Source of the DNA: Sesamum alatum
Taxonomy: Eukaryota; Streptophyta; Magnoliopsida; Lamiales; Pedaliaceae
DNA length: 64,000 nt
Assembly (NCBI GenBank): GCA_034509735.1
Contig: JACGWO010000007.1
Location: forward strand, 19,310,046-19,374,045
Direction of reading: 5' to 3'
Part shown: positions 46,911 through 58,778 of the stretch, piece by piece
Layout: the number at the start of each line of letters is the position of its first letter
Position numbering within the stretch: position 1 is the stretch's first letter
Translations under genes and position numbers: made by a program
Notes under the pieces: model-generated
Seen by the model: only the letters and a program-made list of their open reading frames with translations
Database searches by the model: none
What the model was told of the DNA's origin: nothing

Positions 46911-48759
46911 TGGAACTCAGTCATCAGAAACAGTCGCGGAAACCTCACCTAGAGGATTCAGGATAGACATTAGGAGGATTGACCTACCTAGAGAAGTCCA
47001 ACATGCTAGGCATGAAGGACAACCTCAAGGTAGGCCAGCCCCGGTCCCTGAACCGCCGGCTCCGATACAGTCAGCGCCCACAGTTACCACTAACGTTCCC
47101 GTTCTCCGAAGGTCCACTAGAGAATCCAGACCTCCAGTGAGATATGGATTTCTAGGTGCGACCGATCTTCTGGATAACGATCCTAAGACATACGGGGAAG
47201 CGATGTCAGACATCGACTCTGGGAAATGGCTGGAGGCCATGAAAACCGAAATGGACTCCATGAGCGAGAACCAAGTTTGGAGACTTGTAGATCCACCGAA
47301 AGGTGTTAAGCCAGTGGGCTGTAAGTGGGTCTACAAGCGCAAACTCGGCGTTGATGGAGAGGTCACTACCTTCAAGGCTAGGCTTGTAGCTAAGGGATAC
47401 ACTCAACGACCCGGGGTCGATTTTGAGGATACCTACTCGCCAGTAGCCATGGCTAAATCCATTCGGATCCTGCTTGCCATAGCAGCATGGCATGACTATG
47501 AAATATGGCAGATGGACGTGAAAACGGCCTTCCTCAACGGCTTCGTTGAAGAAGAGATCTATATGGATCAGCCGGAGGGTTTCACGGTCGCTGGAGAAAA
47601 ACAGAAAGTCTGTCGTCTCCAGAAGTCCATCTATGGCCTCAAACAAGCTTCCCGGAGTTGGAACATTCGATTTGATGAGGTAATACGGGGTTATGACTTC
47701 ATCAAAAACGAATCCGACCCTTGTGTATACAAGAAGGTCAGTGGGAGCTCCATAGTGTTCCTAGTGCTTTACGTGGATGACATTCTGCTCATTGGAAATG
47801 ACGTCAGAATGTTAGGAAACACGAAAGCATAGCTGTCAACCAAGTTTTCCATGAAGGACTTGGGTGAAGCATCCTACATCCTAGGCATCCAGATTGTCAG
47901 GGACAGATCTAAAAGGATGTTAGGTCTCACCCAAAACTCGTATATGGAGAAAGTCCTAAAGAGATATCAAATGGACAACTCCAAACGAGGGTTCCTTCCT
48001 ATGAGGCATGGGATCAAGTTGTCCAAGAAACAGTCCCCGCAGACTGATGAGGAACTTGAAAAGATGAAAGTCATCCCCTATGCTTCTGCCGTAGGTAGCA
48101 TCCAATATGCGGTCCACTGCACCAGGCCTGACATTGCATACGCTTTGAGCGTGACTAGCAGATATCAGTCCTATGCAGGAGAGGCACATTGGAATGCAGT
48201 TAAGGGCATCCTTAAGTACCTAAGGAGGACTAAGGAAATGTTCTTAGTCTATGGCAATGGAAAAACTAATTCTGGAAGGCTTTAGCGACGCCAGCTTCCA
48301 GTCTGATGACGATGATGCCAAGTCTCAATCGGGGTATGTATTCAAGCTCAACGGAGGAGTAGTGGCTTGGAAAAGTTCCAAGCAAGCAACCACTGCTGAC
48401 TCCACCACTGAGGCTGAATACATAGCAGCTTCAGAAGCTGCCCAAGGAAGCGGTTTAGATGAGAAACTACATCCAAGAGTTGGGTGTGGTGCCTAGCATC
48501 GCCGAGCCCGTTGTCATCTTCTGTGATAACAACGGTGCAATAGCGCAAGCAAAGGAACCGAGATCTCATCACCGTTCCAAACACATTCTTAGACGCTACC
48601 ATCTTCTTAGAGAAAATGGTAGGAAGAGGTGACGTTCGGATGGACCGAGTCAACTCAGCAGACAACACAGCAGACCCGCTGACAAAGCCTATGTCGCAGA
48701 GTGCTCATACGCAACATCTTGAGAAGATGGGGATTAGGCATATGGGTGATTGGCTTTAA
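46894..48759 (+). pseudogene. Element B reverse transcriptase and RNase H, broken
   Basis: RT is open from 46894 to 47832 with KARLVAKGYTQ, QMDVKTAFLNGF, CRLQKSIYGLKQ and the catalytic LYVDDILLIGND. A TGG-to-TAG change (47830-47832) stops it; the same frame continues from about 47833. An extra A near 48262 breaks RNase H, which is read in another frame to 48496 (DASFQSDDDD, STTEAEYIAA) and broken again by an extra C near 48441 and a second TGG-to-TAG (near 48456). The original TAA is at 48757-48759. The inferred enzyme would be inactive as sequenced, but each lesion is a single base. Confidence 0.94.
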
Positions 48760-48775
48760 AGGTCAAGTGGGAGAT

Positions 48776-50756
48776 TGTTAGAATAGGTGACCATGTAAGC
48801 CAATTTTTGGCGGGTATATGTAACCTATGTCTAGACAATTATGGGTGTTTGATAAATCATTGATGAATAAAGAAGTGAATTTCATTTGGCATTACTTTGT
48901 TTGTGTTCACTTTTCTATATCTGTTCACTACGCAAACAAAGCCCACGGACTGAGAATCAATTTCAGGGACTGGGACTACGCTTGGAGGTAGGTCCATGAA
49001 ATCAGTCTTCCCGAATCAGTCCGGAAATCTCCAAGTCAAGGAATCCCGAAAATGGGTACCGGGATTCCATTTGAGACTTGCACTAAGCATCTGCTGTCGT
49101 GTTTCATCGACAGGTGACGAGGATCGTCTAAGCAGTGTTAGTGGGTTAGCCTGCTAGGACGCAGCTGACTGAGGTGACTCGTGGGAACCGTCTTACGGAG
49201 GACCTTGAGTATGGTCTGCAAGGTATGACGAGTATTCCCGGTTCCAACGGTACAGGTCAAGTCCTTTGACTTGAGAAATTACTGAGTTTACCTGTACATC
49301 AGAACTGTATCTTAGATACGGTGAGAGATTGCCAGAATTCTCTTTGGTAGTCATAAGCCATGTCTAGTGCAGTCCTGGTGTGCAAAGTGACAGTAGTTTC
49401 CAAGAAAGGATCTGTCTCCTGTCAATAGGTTTTGACAGTTGAGTCTCATGTATGCTCTAGGTCTTGTCCCTAAAACTGTGGCCACAAAGACTGAACAGAA
49501 GGGAAGGTTTCCCTTGCGGCGTTTAGTGAGGACAGATCGACACTTAGGTCCAAAATGGGTACCTGCATTTTTCCGTGCCCTAGACTCTAAGTGATGAGAC
49601 CGAAGACAGAAGGACAAGCGTACTGTTAGAGCCTAAATGTTCATCCCTGAATATTTCACCTAGTCTCTAGTGCCATGGACCGTTGCTAGATGGCCACCCA
49701 TGGTAACGGACGGATTCTAGGAATCCGACCAAGTCTAGCTGAATGGTGAACCTAAAGAGTCACACACTATCCACACACAATTAAATATTTAATTTGGAAT
49801 TAAATATTGGAGTGAAGGAATGATTAAATTAGATTTAATCGGGACCTTTATTTTTCTTTGAGAAATAATTCTTTCTATTTGATAGAAGGAATTAAATTGA
49901 TAAATTGGATTTATCAAAGGAATTTATTTAATGGGCTTAAATAATATTTATATTTATTTTAGCCTCTTGGAAATATTTAAATAGGTTTTAAATATTCCAT
50001 TAAATTAAATTAAATCAACGATTGAGATCAATGGGAGAGATGGATGGCTAGGATCGTTTTGACTAGGTCAAAACACTAGTTTGACTAGGACTTTGACTAG
50101 GTCAAAATCCTAATCAAATTAGAGTTCTTAAAAGAGGAGTTTAAAGAGGATTAAACTCCTCTTCTATATAAACCCCTAGCATCCTACAAGTTGAAGGATG
50201 ATGAAACTCCAACACACACACACAACACACACACACGGTTTCTCTCTCTCTCCCATCTCTCTCGTCCGCCCCTCTCTCTCTCAAGAAAATAGTTTTCTTG
50301 ATTCTTTTGTTCTTGGAACATTAGAATCTTGATGAATCAATACCATTAATTGATAATGTGTTATTGATTCATCCACTCCAAAATTATACACTTGTTCGTT
50401 GCTAGCACGACGTGCAAGATACGTGGGTGGATCGTGTGTCATGAATTAGAGGGTCTCAAAGACGGGATCTTGGTGCAAAACGGGGAACAACGCGTGTAGC
50501 CGTTGAAGACGAAAACGACAACGGGTAGGTCTCGTTTTAAATTTTCGTCCCTCTTTAATTTTCAACCCTATGGCCTCCATGATTTATTTTATGTTATACG
50601 TTCATGAGATACACCGAATGCCCGGGAAAATTTCAAAGGCACACCCTTTGAAACGTGTTTTTAATTTAAAAGCATGTTTAAATTCCGTTTTAATTTTTTA
50701 ATTATACCGCGCTTCCGCATTCGCGTTTTTCCCGGGACGATCCACATAATCTTTCA
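48776..50756 (+). repeat. Element B 3' LTR
   Basis: 1981 bp, nearly identical to 40332-42310, preceded by the PPT AAGTGGGAGAT (48765-48775) and followed by the TSD GTTTC (50757-50761). Confidence 0.97.
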
Positions 50757-51132
50757 GTTTCGACTCTTTGAGTCTACGGCCGTAGCGATTGGTCGAGTAG
50801 GGAATGGTTCCCTAGGTCGATCACTGGAGAAAACGCATCTCAAGTTTGTAGCATAGTTGCCTAGTCCAAGATGGGAACTGATGCCCAATTCCATGCCCTA
50901 GACTAAGGCCGAGAGATAGTCGACGGAAGGACTGTACCTGTATGGAATTCGGAGCCTAAATGTTCATGCCAACATTCACCTACTCTCTAGTGCCATGGAC
51001 CGTTGCTAGACGACCACCCATGGTAACGGGCATTTCTGATTAATGGTTAATTAGAAATAATTAATTAAATTGGATTTAATTAATCATTGTGTTGGACACA
51101 AGCCCAAGTCTAACTGAGGGTGAACCTAAAGA

Positions 51133-53310
51133 TGAAGGAAAGCGGATCGGCCAGGGAACGCGGCGGAAGCGAGGTGGAGATAAAAACTTGCGGAATAAAA
51201 GAATTTAAATCGCATTCAAGGGGTGTTCCCTTGAACGTTCCCGGGCTATCGGTGTATAAACGCAGAATATAAACATATACAAAATAAATAAGCGTTCGTG
51301 GCTATAGAATAAAGAAGAAACCGAGAGCATAAATATAAATCGGAATACCTTTCTCGATTTGGTATTTTGATCGGTTACACGCATTGATTCCCCCGACGTT
51401 CGTCCATGCAAGGTCCCAACGTAGAGACCCTCTAACGTAGTCCACACCACACCGGGAGAGATCTCATTTTTCCTTGCTAGAAAAAAACGGATCTAGCAGA
51501 TGAAATCAAAGAAGAGATTACACTTCAAATTAGTGTTCCTTCTTGATCTTCCTTTTTTCTTCAATTGATCATAGATCAATGAAGCAACAAAGAGGATTTT
51601 GAGAGTAGAGAGAGTGAGACAGTGTATGGAGAGTTTTCATCTTTTTCTTAGAAAAAGATGAATAATGAAATTCATTATCAATAGGTGTTAGTATATCATA
51701 TATATACATAATTAATGTGATTATTGGAATATGTCTAGGTTCATCCAAGGATCTCTAGATACATCCCAATCAATCACCATCAATTCTTCAATCAAGCCTA
51801 CCAACCAACTTTTAAGGTATGATCAAATCATACCAAAAGAGAAGGGCTTGATTGGAGTTGATTTGTCTCTTACCAAAAGAGACAAGTCAACTAACACCTA
51901 GCATCCAACATGGCTGATTTTTGCTCCCTCCAAGGTGGCAAATTTCGGCCATGCTTATTTAGGGAAGAAGTCCAACTTCTTCCTATTCCATAAATGGAAT
52001 TAACACACCTCTCGGGTCAAAATTTAACGGACCGGGTTCTACCATAATCCAATTACGACAAACCCAAAAATTAAATCCAATTTAATTTAATGCCCACTTA
52101 AATAATTCCAGTTGATCTTTTAATCAAATTAAAAGATCTAATATCTCAAGTCTCCGTACTAATCAATAAATCTATTTACCGATTAAACGAGGGCCCGATA
52201 CAATATCGGCCCGTCCATCCAATGGACAATCCCTTAAGTAATCTAATTACTTATCATCCTCTGAAATTGACTCCAAGTCAATTCCGTCACCTCCTCGGTG
52301 ATTTGTGTGTGACCCTTTAGGTTCACCCTCAGCTAGACTTGGGCACATTTCAAACAGGAGCCCGTTACCATGGTGGCCGTCTAGCAACGGTCCATGGCAC
52401 TACAGACTAGGTGAATGTTGGCATGAACATTTAGGCGCCGATTCTGTACGGGTACGGTCCTATTGTCGACCGTCTCCCGGCCTTAGTCTATGGTATGGAA
52501 TTGGGCGTCGGTTTCCATCCTTGACTAGGCAACTATGCTTCATACCCGAGATGCGTTTTACTATATCGATTGACGTAGGAAACCCTTTCCTACTCAATCA
52601 ATTGCTATGGCCATAGACTTTCAGAGTCTAAACCATCTCACAGTGCATAGGAGATATCACCGTCATGTTCTGACAGGGGACAGATCCTATCTTGAAATGC
52701 ACCATCCTCGCTACATACTCCAACTACACTGGAGTAGGCTTATAATGACGATCTTACAGAATGATCACCTCTCGCGCAGATCCAAGATACAGTCTTCATA
52801 TGCACGTGACTACTATGATTCCTGCAGTTCGAGGTGGGAATTCCAGTCATACCGACCAAGCCTCCAAGGCTTCCATATGACGATTCCCGCGAGTCACTTC
52901 AGTCAGTCGACCACCTTGTGAACTAACCCACTAAAAATTGCATAGACGACCTTCGTCTGTCGCTGATGAAACTCGGCACTCACCTAGTGAATGCAATAGT
53001 TAGTGCAAGTCTCAACAGGACACTCGATGCCCAGTCTCGAGGTCCTCGACTTGGAATGTTTCAAACCAACCCTCAGAAGTTGGTTTCATAGCCGCCATCC
53101 AATGCGCAGCCCAACTACATGGGTTATCCAATTGGTCTGTGGGCATTTGTGGTGACGTTGAAACGCCGTTCAACGTTAGTAAGCACAACAAACACAGTGC
53201 CAGTGATGAATACTTACTCTATTCATCAGGATAATATTGTATTAATAAAGATTGACGAATAGTTCCTAAAACAGCCAATCCAATTGGCTTTCTGATCACC
53301 TATTCTAACA
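51133..53310 (-). mobile_element. Solo LTR F
   Basis: Plus-strand reading TGAAGGAAAGCGGATCGG ... CACCTATTCTAACA, 2178 bp, with no internal region. Flanks are AAAGA (51128-51132) and A-AAAGA (53311-53316), a 5-bp TSD with one extra A. It is the closest relative of the LTR of P. The first ~0.6 kb in element orientation resembles the H/G LTR type, while the rest and the CCTTCA end resemble the D/N type. Confidence 0.9.
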
Positions 53311-54406
53311 AAAAGAGTCACACACAAATCACTATGAAAGTAGTGGAATTAATTTGGAATTAATTCTGGAAGAAGTGAATTAATTTAATTGGATTAAATT
53401 AATTCAAGGAGAATATAAATGATTGAATCATTTATTGGGAAAATCCAATGGATGGATGGCCCAAGAATTAATTAATTGGATTAATTAATTTTAGGTTTAA
53501 TACCTTTAAATTAATTAGATTAATTTATTGGGTTTCGTTTAATTAATTCATTGGATCAATTAATTAGTATTGAGCTTATCTTTATTTAATTGGATTAAAT
53601 AAACTTTTGGATTTCTATAAGATTTAAAATTAATTGGGTTAATTTAAAACCCATGGATCACTTGATTTAATTTGATTAAATCAAGACCGGTCAAAATCGG
53701 TCCATAACTTGAAATCAAAGCTCAAAAGGTTTGATGCAAGTTTAAGAGGATTTGAAAGTCCTCCATGTAAGCAATGATGTGGTTCCATATAAGCAATAAT
53801 GTGGCTTGCCATAATGGCTAGGTGGTCCACATATTGTGCTAACATGGTTGGAGGTTGAGCACAAGTTCTGCATTAGTGTGTAGGTGATTTGGAAACTACC
53901 TACAACTACACAACACATGTATACACTTTTCATCTCCCTAACTTACACTCTCTTGCACACAAGCCACTTGAGTTCTCTTTGAATTGGATTCAAGATGAGA
54001 ACATGAGAAATACGTATACACTAATCAATAGTGTAATACGTATTTCGTTTCTTCCTTGATCTAGCTTCTACCTAATAGTAGATGTAGATTTACTTTCTTA
54101 GTGTGGTGTGGATCATCTTTTGAGGGGTTCTAACTTGAATCCTAAGGTGAACGAAAAGGAATGAAAAGGGATTGAAAGCTTGTTGTCGTTCTACATGTGA
54201 AACGAAAAGGTAATGTTACTATTTAAATTATTGTACCTTTTTGTTTCCTCCTCTAGCCACATGTTCAAGCATATTTTTCTGTATGTTATTATGCTTTTGA
54301 ATACACCGAACGCCTGAGAATTCAAAGAGAACACCCCTTTGATATTGTTTTATTTTTATTTTATTTTACGCTTCTGCCGCGTTCCTGGGCCTTACCGATT
54401 CTTTCA

Positions 54407-54830
54407 ATCGCTAGTGGAGAAGCTCAAAGACCTCCGAGCTGATCTTGGAAAAGAGACGTACATTGACGTGATCCTTCAGTGTCTTCCTCCCTCATTTGAC
54501 CCCTTTATTGTTAACTATAACATGAATGGGCTTGAAAAAGACCTTCATGAGTTGATGAACATGTTGGTCCAATACGAGGCAACGATTGAAAAGTCTGAGC
54601 CGTCAGTATTGGTGGAGGAAGCTTCGACCTCAAGAGCGAAAGGAAAAGGGGCCGGACGCTGGAGGAGAAAGAAGGGTAAGACAGAATCAGCCGCTGCAAG
54701 CTCTCAATGCGCTCTTGTTGCCATGCTGGGCATGGGCAATGGAAAGAGGAAGGTGGTTCGGCAGTCAAGGATTGCAAAAGATGTTTGCATATATTGCCGT
54801 AAAAAGGGACTGGGAAGAGGGAGTGTCCTC
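54407..54830 (+). pseudogene. Element H gag, third segment with altered zinc knuckle
   Basis: Resumes after solo LTR G and reads VEKLKDLRADLGKETYIDV, LPPSFDPFIVNYNMN and a Lys/Gly-rich linker to the knuckle CIYCRKKGLGRGSVLC, in which the His of the CCHC pattern (GHWKREC in relatives) has become Leu. Solo LTR K interrupts at TCCTC (54826-54830). The Gag sequence differs clearly from that of A/B/M, so H belongs to a different subfamily. Confidence 0.87.
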
Positions 54831-55514
54831 TGTTAGAATAGGTGACCATGTAGCCAATCTTGGCAGGCGAAATGTAACCTATGTCTAGACAATTCAAGGA
54901 TTTGATAAATTATTAATGAATAAGAAGTGATATTCATTTGGCATTATTTTGTTTCTGTTCACTTTATCTGCTTTATATATCTGTTCACTACACAAACAAA
55001 GCCCACGGACTGAAAACGTATTTCGGGGACTGGGACTACGCTTGGAGGTAGGTCCATGAAATCAGTCCCGCCGAATCAGTTCGGAAATCTCCAAGTCAAG
55101 GAATCTCGAAAATGGGTACCGAGATTCCCCTTGAGACTTGCACTAAGCATCTGCTGTCGTATTTCATCGACGGGTGACGAAGGTCGTCTAAGCACTGTTA
55201 GTACCGGTTAGAAGAGGAAAACGACGAACCGGGGAACAACGCGAGTACCGGTTAGAAGAGGAAAACGACGAACCGGTAGGTCTCTTTTACGTTTTCGTCC
55301 TCTTCTATTTTTTAATCCTATGGCCTCCATGATTGCATGTATGTTTAATTCATGAGAGGCACCGAACACCCGGGAACTTGAAGGGTACACCCCTTGAACG
55401 TGTTTTAATTTTATACGCATAATGCATGTTTAAATTTTGCAATTTACATTTATCCCGCGCTTCTGCATTCGCGCTATTTCCCGGGACGACCCACACGCCT
55501 TTCTCAAGCTTTCA
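54831..55514 (+). mobile_element. Solo LTR K, internally deleted
   Basis: TGTTAGAATAGGTGACCATG ... CTCAAGCTTTCA with perfect TSD TCCTC (54826-54830 and 55515-55519), but only 684 bp against 2005 bp in J. About 1.3 kb is missing between the U3 sequence ending near 55200 and the U5 sequence after it. A 32-bp segment starting GTACCGGTTAGAAGAGG is duplicated at 55201 and 55245 (44-bp period) at the join. Confidence 0.93.
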
Positions 55515-55860
55515 TCCTCAACTCCTCTCCAACTAAGGTACATTTGATTTGAGCTTTAACATGATTACTATTCTACTTCTTGTGTATGGGATGCCAGTCG
55601 TAGAGCTCATATCTGCAAAAGGTTTGTAGGAAATGGGAAGGAGTAGAAGGCTAAGACGGAGATGGATCTAAAGCTATGCAATGGCTGGGCTGTTCCTGCA
55701 AAAGCTATAGGATCAATTAGGCTTAGCTAGTGATCATGTTAGGATAGAGTTGATAGGTCACAATTATGTAACCTAGCATGATCAAATTATGGTTTTTTAT
55801 TGTTGGACAATAAGGATTACATGTTTTTGATCAATGAAAGTTTCTTTTATTTGACAAAGA
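55515..55860 (+). pseudogene. Element H protease-region remnant
   Basis: Continues gag-pol of H after K. A diverged protease segment has DASRRAHIC in place of DTGCGAHIC, followed by a sequence related to LKLGNGKAISAEAVGS, with stops. Similar decayed sequence follows the gag relic of element C. The segment is cut by the LTR of element M at 55861. Confidence 0.7.
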
Positions 55861-57844
55861 TGAAAGAATGTGGATCGTCCCGGGAAATAGCACGAATGCG
55901 GAAGCGCGGTATAAAATTAAAATACAAAAATAAAACATGATTTAATTAAATAAAAGAATACGTTCAAGGGTGTACCCTTGAAGTTTCCCGACCGTTCGGT
56001 GTATCTCATGAATTAAAAGCATAAAGGAAATCATGGAGGCCATAGGGTTAAAAATAAAGAGGGACGAAAAAATTAAATCAAAACCTACCGACTGTCATTT
56101 TCGTCTTCTAACCGGTACTCGCGTTGTTCCCCGTTTTGCACCAAATCTCGTACGTGAGATTCTCCAAAGTGTAACACGCAATCCACCCATGTATCTTGCA
56201 CGTCGGGCTAGCGAACGAACAAGTAATATTTGGAGAGGATGAATTAATAACACGTTATTGATTAACGATACTAATTCTCCTAAGTACTATTGTTCCAAGA
56301 ACAAAAGAACAAGAATTATTTTCTTGTGAGAGAGAGAGAATGGGCGGACGAGAGGAAGAGAGGAGAGAGCCGCGTAGTGTGTATGTGTGTGTGTGTGTTG
56401 GAGTTTCATCACTCCTCAAATAGTGAAAGGCTAGGGCTATATATAGAGGAGTTTAATCCTCTTTAAACTCCAACTCTAAAGAGGTCTATTTTGACTAGGA
56501 TTTTGACCTAGTCAAAGTCCTAGTCAAAGTAGTGTTTGACCTAGTCAAATCAATCCTAGTCATCCAACTCTCCCTTTCAATCTCAATCATTAATTTAATT
56601 TTAATGGAATATTTAAATCCTATTAAATATTCCAAAGCCCAAATAAATAAATATAATAAATATAAATATTTATTCTAAGGCCATTAAATTAATTCTCTAA
56701 TAAATCTAATTTATTAGATTAATCCCTTTTATCAAATAAAATGAATTAATTCTCCAAGAAAATAAAAGAACCCGATTAAATCCAATTTAATCATTCCTTT
56801 TCTCCAATATTTAATTCTAAATTAAATACTGAATGTGTGTGGATTGTGTGTGATTCTTTAGGTTCACCTTTCAACTAGACTTGGTCGGATTCCTGGAATC
56901 CGTCCGTTATCATGGGTGGCCATCTAGTAACGGTCCATGGCACTGGAGACTAGGTGAAATTTCGGGGATGAACATTTAGGCTCTAACAGCACACTTGTCC
57001 TTCTGTCTACGGTCTCACCACTTAGGGTCTAGGGCACGGAAAATGCAGGTACCCATTTTGGACCTAAGTGTCAGTCTGTTCTTACTAAACACCGCAAGGG
57101 AAACCTTCCCTTCTGTTCAGTTACTGTGGCCATAGATTTTAGGGACAAGACACAGAGCATACGTGAGACTCAACTGTCAATGCCTTTGACAGGAGACAGA
57201 TCCTTTCTTGGAAACTACTCTCACTCTGTACACCAGAGCTGCACTATACATGGCTTATGACTACTCAAGTGCTTCTTGGCAATCTTTCACCATATCTAAG
57301 ATACAGACCTGATATTCAGGTAAACTCAGCAGTTCCTCAAGTCAAAGGACTTGGCCTGTACCGTTGGAACCGGGAATACACGTCATACCTTGCTGACCCT
57401 ACTCAAGGACCTCCGTAAGACGGTTCCCGAGAGTTACCTCAGTCAGTTGCTCCCTAGCAGGCTAACCCACTAACATTGCTTAGACGACCTTCGTCACCCG
57501 TCGATCAAATACGACAGCAGATGCTTAGTGCAAGGCTCAAGGGGAATCTCAGTATCCATTCTCGAGATTCCTTGACTTGGAGATTTCCGAACTGATTCGG
57601 CGGGACTGATTTCATGGACCTACCTCCAAGCGTAGTCCCAGTCCCCGAAATGGGTTTTCAATCCGTGGGCTTTGTTTGCATAGTGAACAGATAGATATAA
57701 AGCAGTAAAGTGAACACAAACAAAGTAATGCCAGAATGAATTTCACTTCTTTATTCATTAATAGTTTATCAAAACACTGAAATTGTATAGACATAGGTTA
57801 CATTTTGCCCGCCAAGATTGGCTATATGGTCACCTATTCTAACA
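55861..57844 (-). repeat. Element M 3' LTR
   Basis: Plus-strand reading TGAAAGAATGTGGATCG ... CACCTATTCTAACA, 1984 bp. GA and TG microsatellites lie at about 56325-56400, a TATA-like TATATATAG stretch near 56440, TTGAC cores near 56490-56550 and the conserved CCATGGACCGTT block near 56935 with substitutions. The PPT complement follows at 57845-57855. Confidence 0.93.
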
Positions 57845-57860
57845 ATCTCCCACTTGACCT

Positions 57861-58778
57861 TTAAAGCCAATCGCCCATATGCCTAATCCCCATCTTCTCA
57901 AGATGTTGCGTATGAGCGCTCTGCGACATAGGCTTTGTCAGCGGATCTGCTGTGTTGTCTGCTGAGTTGACTCGGTCCATCCGAACGTCACCTCTTCCTA
58001 CCATTTCTCTTAGAAGATGGTAGCGTCTAAGAATGTGTTTGGAACGGTGATGAGATCTTGGTTCCTTTGCTTGCGCTATTGCACCGTTGTTATCACAGAA
58101 GATGACAATGGGCTCGGCGATGCTAGGCACCACATCCAACTCTTGGATGTAGTTTCTCATCCAAACCGCTTCCTTGGCAGCTTCTGAAGCTGCTATGTAT
58201 TCAGCCTCTGTGGTGGAGTCAGCAGTGGTTGCTTGCTTGGAACTTTTCCAAGCCACTACTCCTCCATTAAGTTTGAATACGTAACCCGGTTGAGACTTGG
58301 CATCATCGTCATCAGACTGAAAGCTAGCGTCGCTAAAGCCTTCCAGGATCAGTTCTCCATTGCCATAAACTAAAAACATTTCCTTAGTCCTCCTTAGGTA
58401 CTTAAGGATGCCCTTAACAGCATTCCAATGTGCCTCTGCTGCACAGGATTGATATCTGCTTGTCACGCTCAAAGCGTATGCAATGTCAGGCCTGGTGCAA
58501 TGGACCGCATATTGGATGCTACCTACGGCAGAAGCATAGGGGATGACTTTCATCCTTTCAAGCTCCTCATCAGTCTGCGGGGACTGTTTCTTGGACAACT
58601 TGATCCCATGCCTCATGGGAAGGAATCCTCGTTTGGAGTTGTCCATTCGATATCTATTTAAGACTTTCTCCATATACGAGTTTTGGGTAAGCCCTAACAT
58701 CCTTTTACATCTGTCCCTGACTATCTGCATGCCTAGGATGTAGGAGGCTTCACCCAAGTCCTTCATGGAAAACTGGGT
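57861..58778 (-). pseudogene. Element M RT C-terminus and intact RNase H (after in-frame stop)
   Basis: Continuous frame from MKDLGEASYILGMQIVRD through KQSPQTDEELERM and RPDIAYALSVTSRYQS into RNase H, with its D in DASFQSDDDD, E in STTEAEYIAASEAA, and D in IVIFCDNNGAIAQAKEP, then HHRSKHILRRYHLLRE, DPLTKPM and the terminus HMGDWL. The stop is TAA at 57861-57863. It is in frame with the upstream segment; only a TGA at 58779-58781 (TCA serine in A and B) separates them. RNase H degrades RNA in the cDNA hybrid. This is the only complete RNase H in the window. Confidence 0.95.

Larger units (their letters stand above)
40332..50756 (+). mobile_element. Element B: full-length copia retrotransposon, recent insertion
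   Basis: Complete structure: LTRs 40332-42310 and 48776-50756, perfect TSD GTTTC (40327-40331 and 50757-50761), PBS 42312, leader, gag-PR-INT-RT-RNase H (44701-48759) and PPT 48765-48775. The LTRs differ by roughly a dozen substitutions plus a few single-base indels by eye, indicating a recent insertion. The frame is nevertheless broken by several one-base changes and two TGG-to-TAG stops. It is inserted in solo LTR G. Confidence 0.97.
39667..54406 (+). mobile_element. Solo LTR G, split by element B and solo LTR F
   Basis: H-type LTR in three pieces: 39667-40331, 50762-51132 and about 53316-54406, together about 2.1 kb. It starts TATTAGAATAGG (TG changed to TA) and ends CCGATTCTTTCA. Flanks are gag sequence of H on both sides. 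The putative TSD is degraded (ATTCC at 39662-39666 against ATCGC at 54407-54411), as expected for an older insertion. No internal region of its own is present. Confidence 0.88.

Noticed and set aside
37262..55860. The separate gag pieces of H as several independent elements
   Set aside because: After removing the solo LTRs, the pieces join in order and reading direction as a single leader-gag-protease sequence.
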